Source: Areca catechu | Lineage: Eukaryota; Streptophyta; Magnoliopsida; Arecales; Arecaceae | Length of the DNA: 64,000 bases | Assembly (NCBI GenBank): GCA_021397845.1 | Contig: CM038053.1 | Coordinates: 140,568,541 to 140,632,540 of the forward strand | Reading direction: 5' to 3' | Part shown: piece after piece, positions 56,547-64,000 of the stretch | Position numbering within the stretch: position 1 is the first letter of the stretch | Layout of the letters: each line of letters opens with the position of its first letter | Notes under the pieces: model-generated | Databases searched by the model: none | Told to the model about the DNA's origin: nothing | Seen by the model: the letters and a program-made list of their open reading frames with translations, nothing else | Made by a program: the position numbers and the translations under genes

Positions 56547-58193
56547 ATGTCCACCCGGAATGGAGTACCCTACCAACCTGGTCAAACCCAACCTGATTTA
56601 GAGGCCATGGTTAGAGCTCTAACCGAGAGTATGAACAAACTGAGTCAGGATGTGACTACCACTGTTGCCCAATTTAAAGAACAAGTCCATGAGGATTTTG
56701 CCCAGTTTAGGGATCGAGTCCAAGTACTTGAGAAACGTAGACATCAAAATTGGACCCCTGATCCAAAATTTAATAGGCCCCAACCTCACCCATGCTAGGA
56801 ACCTAGGAGGACCTTATACCGTGATCCCGAGCATAACCTTAGGAAGCCTAACTATGATATCTATAGTGTGGATCGTGTCTATGAGAGGTCCTTACAATAT
56901 TCTAGACCAGTCACTCAACGACCCAAGTCTTCTAGATCAAACCATTTAGATCCACACCTATGCCCAAGTAAGGTCTCTACTAGCTTGAAACCCAGTGTGA
57001 CCCAGGTTCCTATATCTCAAGAATGTTTGTTTTGTGGAGAAAGAGGCCATAAATCTAGTCAGTGCCCATGCATAGGACTGGCTTGTGCACAGCTAAGTGG
57101 TAATAATCCTAAGGATGACATTAATGAGGGAGAACCCAAGCCTAACAATGAGGAAGAACGGTTAGGTATGACAAGCCTAGAATCAGTTGACCCGATTACC
57201 ACTGACCCGAAACCCATTGAAGATGGCATTGAGGAAGTATATGATGCTGGCTTGAGTCTAGTTGATGAATATGAGGGGGAAGAACTTGAAGAATGTGACA
57301 TTGATACTATTGGTTCCTTACCTGAGGAGACCTTGGAAAACAACCAACTGGTAGGACCTAGTTCAGAAATTCAAGAGATTTGTGAGAACCAGGTTCCTTT
57401 AGTCAAATACCCCCAGGAAGAACTCATAGTGTTAGCCCGAGCTATTAGTTCATACCCTCTAATGATAGTCATTCTCCAAGTACCAATTGAAGATCTTTGC
57501 ACTGAACTGTTTAAGTTTGCCCACCCTATGGTAGATCCTCTCCTTAGGATGACTGAATCAAGCCTCTTACAATTGGACCTTGTCCCATGCTCAGCCACTA
57601 AGGTCTCTCCCGTAATCTCAGTTGGACATCCTTTTCTTGAGCGGATTGATTCACCCAGTCCTGTAGAAGTCCTCCTTATGACCCCAGACCCCTTCCTTCG
57701 CAAGACTGACCTACCCTTCTATAGAGTATACCTTTCCTCACCCATAGGTCAAATTTCAAGTCTTGAGGTCATCATCCATAGGCCCTTCCATGAATCATTC
57801 TCTAATCCAGTTCTTGAGAAAGTGGATCATTATTTGCTTAGAGAACAAACCTTAACTATTGCAATCACATGTCTTAGGCTACTTCCCGAACCATCTCTTG
57901 ATCCATTCCTGGGAGTAGCAAATTTTTACTTTCGTAAGGATGACCAGTTGACACTCATAGATCACCATTCAAACCTTCAGGTCACCACCTTTAGTCAACA
58001 GGTAATTCGAGACCCCACCTCATATCTCCTCCCTTTCTCTAGGACTTCCAATACTTCTTACACCATCCAAGTATACTTTGTCGAAGTCTTTAGAGTGAAC
58101 CACGTGTCAGAACCTATTAGGTTTGCCACCTACTTCTGGAAGACCTTATGGCACCTACTAGGCACCCATGATAAGTTTTCATGCTCTGCATGA
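56547..58193 (+). pseudogene. NA11 fusion ORF: gag coil, zinc knuckle, integrase-derived end
   Basis: One frame of 549 codons with a single TAG at 56796. Start MSTRNGVPYQ matches gag of the relatives. Residues 10-75 are a coil (ALTESMNKLSQDV). The capsid domain is absent: the PRR segment leads straight to an intact knuckle CLFCGERGHKSSQC near 57025-57065. Next comes an acidic stretch (DEYEGEELEECD), then about 250 residues without recognised domain. The final 60 residues resemble the integrase core: YLLPFSRTSNTS for the FIPCSQTSDAS segment and PIRFATYFWKTLWHLLG for the part after the second catalytic Asp, but the SDRD motif is lost. It might bind element RNA; catalysis is excluded. Confidence 0.7.
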
Positions 58194-59204
58194 CATCCTC
58201 CGACCCAAGGTCAAACCTAGAGAGCCATAGTTTTTTAGGATTAGACCTAGGGTTCCTTTGAAATAAAGTCCATTCTTTAGGAATGCGTCATCAGTCTAGT
58301 TTAGTTTTTTTCTTGACCCTTTACTAGGCTTTGACTCAGATTTTGGTTTGATTGAGAGCACCAGGAATTGGGATTTATTTTTTGTCCAGGACTGAAATTG
58401 CATTCAATGTTTCGATCAATAGGTCTATAGGCTAGAGTCCCTTTGAAATTGTGCATGGTTACAAACCTCACACACCTCTTGACCTAGCTCTTTACTAGTC
58501 CACACACGAGTCTCCGAGTCTACCGAAGTTTTTGCACAGCATATAAAAGACTTGCATAAAGAAATTCATGCCAAAATAAATCTAAGTAATGAAACTTATA
58601 AGAAGTTGGCTGATTCTCAAAGGTGAGTCAAAACTTTTGATGAGGGAGACTATGTAATGATTAGGTTAAGGCCTGAACGATTTCCTCTTGGAGCCGTTAG
58701 AAAGTTACATGCTAGAGGAGCTGGACCATTTAGAGTGGTGAAGAGAGTAGGATCCAATGCCTATGTGCTCGAGTTACCTCCAGAACTAGGCATTAGCTCC
58801 ACTTTCAACATTACAGACCTAGTAGAGTATAGAGAGCCAGCTGTGATTCCCAGTGAGCCTTTTGAGCCTAATCCTGCTCTTGAGAGTGAACCCAACCCTG
58901 TGTGTCCACCAACAAACTGGCCTGTGAGAAAGAGCAGATTGAAAAGATCCTGGATGATCAGGTTATCTCTACTCGTAATCGAGGATACCAAAGATACCTG
59001 GTCCGCTGGCAAGGAAAGCCAGATTCTGATGACTCTTGGATCTCCCGAGAAGAATTACAAGAATTGGACCCAGACCTCTTGGAGAGATACCAGAGCCAAC
59101 TTGATCCATACTCGACAGGGTCGAGTTCCTCTCACCCCGGGAGAATTGGTGCGGGCACTAGACTCAGAAGAAGACTTCAGGGCTCCATCTGGATCTCTGA
59201 TTGA
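58194..59204 (+). pseudogene. NA11 integrase tail and chromodomain
   Basis: 58194-58650 keeps decayed integrase text (SPFEIVHGYK near 58437). 58657 onward encodes the C-terminal domain (MIRLRPERFPLGAVRK, AGPFRVVKRVGSNAYVLELP). A frameshift near 58915-58935 moves to the chromodomain frame (EQIEKILDDQVIS, YLVRWQGKPDSDDSWISR), which stays open through the purine tract and ends at 59204, 58 nt inside the LTR. Chromodomain aromatic residues are well kept. Confidence 0.8.
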
Positions 59205-60888
59205 CCTTGCCCGAAGAATTAAGGTTTTCTGGTTTTGTAATTAGGGTTGACTTGGTCAACTCAATTTTAGTCTTGAGTCTGTATTTTCCTACAATTTAAA
59301 TTTTGTTGAGTCATGTTGACTCAGTACAAGTCCTAGTAGTGGTCTAGGTCTTCTCCAGGTTGGTGCCATTTTTTTTAAATCAAGTCAAGGTCCAAGATGC
59401 CCAATTTTTTCTCCTAGGCCCAAGCATGTGGGCGCCACACTCCCAGCCACACGCCAGAGTCCAGGAGGCGCCACATCTCCATCCAGTGTGCCTTGGTCCC
59501 CACACCACAAGAAAGCAGGTCCCTTCTTTCATGCGCCACTTGGGGGAGAAATCCATCAAGATACCTCAATCCAAGGAGGAGCCAACTTCTTTCCAGATAA
59601 ACCCAAGCCAGGATGGCAAGAATTTTTCTTGAAGAGAGGATCAAGGAGGTGCCCCACAATGTTTCATAAAAATCCAAGTTATAAAAGGGAAGAGAGCATG
59701 TCTTGGGGAGAAAATCAAGGAGGCACCCAAAAGTTTCCTAAAGTGCCAAAGCCATGAAAGGAAGAAGCCTAAACTTGTGGAGCAAGACTAGGAGGTGTCC
59801 AAAAGAGCCAAACCATGAAGGGAAAATCCTTGATTCATGGAGAGATACTAGGAGACACCCCCATAACCTGCCATTTGGAGCTGATTTTCAAGTTTTCTTG
59901 GAGTTTTTGGGATGCCCACTCATGGAAGGAGTCTTGGGAAGAGAATTTGATGCCTAAAGTGTGGGTTAGTCCTATTAGTCCTACATGGAAAGTGTATGAA
60001 ATTTTATTTCTTTGTTATGTCTATATATTAAACTCCATGTAACTCTTGAATATAATGAATGAATTCAAGTTTTTGTGTGAGCAAACTCTGTGTTTTCTCT
60101 CTTCCGCACTTGCATCCAGGTGTTGAGCTCCGTGAGGGAGTAAATCCGGGTTCCCCAGGAACCTTGAGGAGGTGTGAGATCTCCAAACCCCAAATCCTAG
60201 GTTAGCCACTTCACTCCCAAACCCTAGCCGCCCATCATCCTTCTCTTTCCACCAAGCCCTAGCATATCCCACCTCTCACGACCATCCTCTTCAAGTCAAG
60301 GCCGACCCCAGCATCCGGGTCCAGTCCGGATACTTCAGATCCAGAGCAATTCCCAGAGGAAGTCAGATCAACCTTCAGGAGAATCCGGATTTCAGCACAT
60401 CAACTTTCAAGTTCTTCAATCTGGTAAATTCTTCCATGAGTATATGATTCCATCACTTGTTCTTCTTCTTTCCCAGATCTTGAGTCCAGGAGAAGCCGAC
60501 TCAGCCACAGGACCAGTATTGGAGGATCCATTACGAAGGTATCCAAATCCGAGGATCCAACAATCTGCTCGAGAGAGTTCTTCCACCAAACTTTGTGAAG
60601 ATCACTGTCTGGTTGGTACCCTTCTCTTCTCTTTACTTCTGTCATGTTGAAAGTTCAGAGCGAAACCCTAGGTCTGGCAGTTTCTCAACCCCCAGCGATC
60701 CGTTACTTCTGAACTACTTTGATAATCCAGTTTTATTTAAATTGTGCTTTCAATTATTACCTAGTTTCTTTCAATTTAGTTTAGCTTTCCTTTGAGTCAA
60801 AGCCAATTTCAGAAAATATATATAAAAAAAAGAATTAATCTTAATTTATTTCCGCATCGCATCATCTCTCTTCTTTTGTTCTGCATCA
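59147..60888 (+). repeat. NA11 3' LTR (1742 bp)
   Basis: TGGTGCGGGCAC..CTGCATCA; pairs with 53869-55609. The purine-rich CCCGGGAGAAT just before it is the likely plus-strand primer. Confidence 0.95.
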
Positions 60889-60893
60889 TCTAC

Positions 60894-61374
60894 TTTCAAA
60901 CCTAAAGGAGTAGTATCTACTACTAGACCCCTTGAATTATTGCATATGGACCTCTTTGGACCAACCAGAACAACTAGTTTGGGAGGTAAAAAATATGGGC
61001 TAGTAATTATAGATGATTACTCACGATTTACTTGGGTAATGTTTTTAGCTCATAAAGATGAAACATTTTCTTCAGCTTTTGTTAAATTTCATAAAAGGGT
61101 TTCAAACGAAAAAGATCTCACTATTGTTTCTTTGCGTAGTGATCATGGAACTGAATTTGACAATCATGATTTTGAAGCTTTTTGTAATGAAAATGGCATT
61201 AGTCATAATTTTTCTACACCTAGGACACCTCAACAAAATGGGATGGTAGAAAGAAAGAACAGGACACTTGAAGAAATGGCACGTACAATGCTTTGCGAAA
61301 ATGATTTACCTAGATATTTTTGGGCAGAAGCCATTAATACTTCCTGTTACATTTTAAATCATGTTTTAATTTGA
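60894..61374 (+). pseudogene. pol: Cop10 integrase core
   Basis: LLHMDLFGPTRTTSLGGKKYG with the first Asp, LRSDHGTEFDN with the second and TPQQNGMVERKNRTL with the catalytic Glu: a full DDE set. TGA at 61372 replaces a CGA-type Arg codon. The frame links directly to 53863 once NA11 is ignored. Confidence 0.92.
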
Positions 61375-61953
61375 CCTATTTTGAAGAAAACACCATATGA
61401 GCTTTGGAAAAATCAAAAACCGAATCTTAAGTATTTTCATGTATTTGGTTGCCGCTGTTTCATATTAAACAATGGCAAAGACAATATCAGTAAATTTGAT
61501 GCCAAGTCAGATGAGGGTATCTTTTTAGGATACTCTACTTCTAGCAAGGCATACAGGGTCTTCAACAAAAGAACTCTCCTGGTTGAAGAATCAATTCATG
61601 TAGTGTTTGATGAATCTAACGAAAAATCTTCTAGAAAAGAAGATTCTATTGATGATGAAATAGGTACAAAGAAGCTTAAACATTTGACAATCAATGAAGA
61701 TGAGTCCAAAGGAGATGATGATCAAGAAAATGAAGATCAAACTCAAGAGATCAATGCAACTTCACCAAAACCTTTACCTAAAGAGTGGAGGTATGCTCAC
61801 GGACACCCCAAAGAGCTAATAATTGGTGATCCATCAAAGGAAGTAAGTACACGCTCTTCTATTAGAAATATTTGTGATTATTTAGCTTTTGTATCTTAGA
61901 TAGAGCCTAAGTCAATTGAAGAAGCTGAAAAAGATTGTAACTGGATTAATGCT
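61375..61953 (+). pseudogene. pol: Cop10 integrase C-terminal region and linker
   Basis: KKTPYELWKNQKPNLKYFHVFGC and GIFLGYSTSSKAYRVFN are the conserved copia segment after integrase. A variable acidic linker (DESKGDDDQENEDQ) and RNICDYLAFVS follow. TAG at 61897 replaces a Gln codon. Confidence 0.9.
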
Positions 61954-62553
61954 ATGCAAGATGAACTAAATCAATTTAAAAGAAATAACGTTTGGACTTT
62001 AACTGAAAGACCCCCTAATGTTTCTGTAATTGGCACAAAATGGGATTTTAGAAATAAACTTGATGAACATGGTATTGTAACTAGAAATAAAGCTAGACTT
62101 GTTGCTAAAGGCTACAACCAGGAAGAAGGGATTGACTTTGATGAAACCTTTGCTCCTGTTGCTAAGCTAGAAGCAATTAGACTTTTACTTGCTTTTGCTT
62201 GTTTTATGGATTTCAAGTTATTTCAAATGGATGTTAAAAGTGCTTTTTTAAATGGATTTATTGAAGAGGAAGTTTATGTTGAACAACCTCCTGGTTTTGA
62301 AAATCATGAATTTCCTAACCATGTTTTTAAATTGCATAAAGCATTGTATGGTTTAAAGCAAGCTCCTAGAGCTTGGTATGATAGATTAAGTTCATTTTTG
62401 ATGAAGAATAATTTTTCTAGAGGTAATGTAGATAATACATTGTTTTTGAAAAAGAAAAATGATGATCTCTTAGTAGTACAAATCTATGTAGATGATATTA
62501 TTTTTGGTGCTACTAACGAATGTCTTTGTCAAGAATTTGCAAAGTTAATATAG
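61954..62553 (+). pseudogene. pol: Cop10 reverse transcriptase
   Basis: NNVWTLTERPPN, GTKWDFRNKLDEHG, ARLVAKGYNQEEGIDFDETF, FQMDVKSAFLNG, LYGLKQAPRAWYDRL and catalytic YVDDIIFG near residue 180 are all present. TAG at 62551 replaces a Gln codon. Open for 199 codons and catalytically complete in itself. Confidence 0.93.
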
Positions 62554-63427
62554 AGTGAGTTCGAGATGAGCATGATGGGAGAACTCAACTTCTTCCTCGG
62601 ACTCCAAATTAAGCAAACCAAAGAGGGGATCTCCATCAACCAAGCCAAGTACATAAGGGAAATATTGAAAATGTTTGGGATGGAGACTACCAAACCAATA
62701 GGTACCCCTATGAGCTCTTCATGTAAATTAGACAAAGATGAATGTGGTAAATCAGTAGACCAAAAATTATATAGAGGCCGGTTCATTGCTATATCTAACT
62801 GCCAGTAGACCAGATATAATGTTTAGTGTTTGTATGTGTGCACGTTTTCAGTCTGCTCCTAAAGAATCACATCTCTTAGCTGTAAAACGTATATTTAGAT
62901 ACTTATCTAGGTCAATTGAAATTGGTCTTTGGTACTCTAGAGAGTCATCATATGAATTAATTGCATATTCTGATGCTGATTTTGCTGGGTGTAAACTTGA
63001 TCGTAAAAGTACTAGTGGAACTTGTCAATTCCTAGGAGTTAATTTGATTTCATGGAGCAGCAAAAAACAGAATTCGGTTGCTCTATCTACGGCGGAAGCC
63101 GAATATATAGCAGCTGGAAGCTGTTGTGCTCAGATTCTATGGATCAAACAACAACTCGAGGACTTTGGCATCAAACTAACTAAGACACCCATAAGATGTG
63201 ATAATACTAGTGCAATCAATTTAACGAAAAATCTTGTACAACATTCAAGAAGCAAACATATTGAAATAAGACATCACTTCATAAGAGATCACGTTCAAAA
63301 CTCTAATGTGCTGTTAGAATTTATTTGTACTGATTATCAATTGGCTGATATATTCACAAAACCATTGAATGAAGATAGATTTTGTATGATCAGAAGAGAA
63401 CTGGGAGTCATTGATCCTTTTGCTTGA
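62554..63427 (+). pseudogene. pol: Cop10 RT thumb and RNase H
   Basis: 62566-62808 (MSMMGELNFFLGLQIKQ, GISINQAKYIREIL). A frameshift near 62785 leads to 62786-63427 with the RNase H: YSDADFAGCKLDRKSTSG, LSTAEAEYIAA, CDNTSAINLTKN. It ends at the natural pol terminus (ADIFTKPLNEDRF..IDPFA). Confidence 0.92.
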
Positions 63428-64000
63428 AACTCTTCAATTTTCATCAAAATTCCTCAAAAATGATTTAAAAAATTCTCAAATTTCTTTAAAGCTTATTTTT
63501 CTAAATTTTATCAATTTTTCAAATTTTATCGAATTTTATTTTGGCTAATTTATTTTTGGAGGTCGACACTTAAGTTTTCGGAGGTCGACACTTGAGGTCG
63601 ACCCCTAAGATTTTTAGAGGTCGACACTTGAGGTCGACCCCTGAGAATTTTTAGAGGTCGACACTTGAACGGAAATCATCCTTTTTAAAACCCGTCCGCA
63701 AGCCCATTTTTTCTCCATTTCTTTCCATTTCTCCTTCGTGTGGTCCCCCTCCAACTTCCCTAAAGCTCTAAACAGTGGATTTCCAACCCTCTCCTTCATC
63801 TTTTTGGGTAATCCTCTCCTCTTCTCTTGTTTTCTTTTGAACCAAACCGTTTTTGACCATGTTCTTGGTTTTGGACAACCGAAAGCTTTTGCTTCTATCT
63901 ACCCTCAAATATCGGTTGTTTTTCAATTGAAATCACTTATTTCCCTCCTCCGTTTCTTGCATTTCCTCCATTTCCTCTCGATTTTCTCCATTTTCACAAA
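63428..64000 (+). other. Cop10 3' region to window edge
   Basis: No ORF. An AT-rich stretch, then six AGAGGTCGAC/GGAGGTCGAC motifs (63555-63665) like those in the 5' LTR, then pyrimidine-rich text (CTCCATTTC repeats). No LTR start (TGTTGGC) is seen, so the 3' LTR lies beyond 64000. Confidence 0.7.

Larger units (their letters stand above)
53869..60888 (+). mobile_element. NA11: young non-autonomous chromovirus derivative
   Basis: 7020 bp with LTRs 53869-55609 and 59147-60888 and a perfect 5-bp duplication TCTAC (53864-53868, 60889-60893). The LTRs differ at roughly 35 sites by eye, about 2%. The 3.5 kb interior has a duplicated primer site, a leader, one long frame with a single stop (56547-58193), and an integrase tail with chromodomain. 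Protease, RT, RNase H and the gag capsid domain are missing. Cop10 integrase sequence resumes in frame after it. Confidence 0.93.
50693..64000 (+). mobile_element. Cop10: Ty1/copia element, split by NA11, 3' end outside window
   Basis: Plus-strand copia element: 5' LTR 50693-52167, primer site, gag, zinc knuckle, protease, start of integrase (to 53863), NA11, then integrase core, RT and RNase H (60894-63427) and 3' untranslated sequence. Order protease-integrase-RT-RNase H is diagnostic of Ty1/copia. The TG..AACA LTR and large size resemble the SIRE/Maximus group, a tentative call. The 3' LTR is not reached. Inserted in the 5' LTR of NA7. Confidence 0.92.

Noticed and set aside
63428..64000. 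Env-like ORF expected in SIRE-type copia elements
   Set aside because: No open frame of useful length up to the window edge; it could lie beyond 64000.

Overview
This 64 kb window is plant nuclear DNA made almost wholly of LTR retrotransposons nested inside one another. I see no host gene, tRNA or rRNA. The families point to a flowering plant: Ty3/gypsy chromoviruses with a C-terminal chromodomain, a Tat-lineage gypsy element with an antisense ORF, and a Ty1/copia element primed by the initiator tRNA. A repeat-rich genome, perhaps a monocot, fits, but the sequence does not fix the species. I use these names: Gyp1, Gyp2, Gyp8 (chromodomain gypsy, minus strand), Tat3 (Tat gypsy, minus), Solo4 (solo LTR), Cop5 (truncated copia LTR), NA6, NA7, NA11 (non-autonomous chromovirus derivatives), Trim9 (small LTR element without pol) and Cop10 (copia, plus).

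Left block, 1-26696. Gyp1 enters from the left edge, and its 5' LTR (4935-6278) directly abuts the 3' end of Gyp2. Gyp2 is cut in its RT gene by two insertions: Solo4 (8877-11241) and the 10.8 kb Tat3 (11333-22130, target duplication AAACC). Its protease, gag and 5' LTR follow at 22136-26696. Tat3 has decayed gag-pol on the minus strand, an intron-containing antisense gene on the plus strand, two tandem-repeat blocks, and a 71-bp minisatellite in its LTRs.

Middle, 26697-35879. An unassigned AT-rich stretch and a truncated copia LTR (Cop5) precede NA6 (plus, ends 33760), which sits in the remnant 3' LTR of NA7 (minus).

Right block, 35880-64000. NA7 is split in its protease region by Gyp8 (35880-48074). 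Gyp8 is split in gag by Trim9 (41994-44444, TIR TGATG/CATCA). The 5' LTR of NA7 is cut at 50692 by Cop10, which runs off the right edge. Cop10 is split in its integrase by NA11 (53869-60888, target duplication TCTAC). NA11's two 1.74 kb LTRs differ at only about 2% of sites by eye, so it is the youngest dated insertion here.

The most interesting biology is the NA6/NA7/NA11 group. These elements have lost RT, RNase H and most of pol. All three keep a gag N-terminal coil and a zinc knuckle or acidic linker. They also keep an integrase-derived segment in which the second catalytic Asp motif is replaced, ending in a shared C-terminus in NA6 and NA7, followed by an integrase tail and chromodomain. 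Their 5' leaders share small self-complementary motifs with the autonomous elements, with compensatory base changes; these are candidate RNA packaging or dimerisation signals. This suggests parasites that are copied by Gyp1/Gyp2/Gyp8-type machinery.
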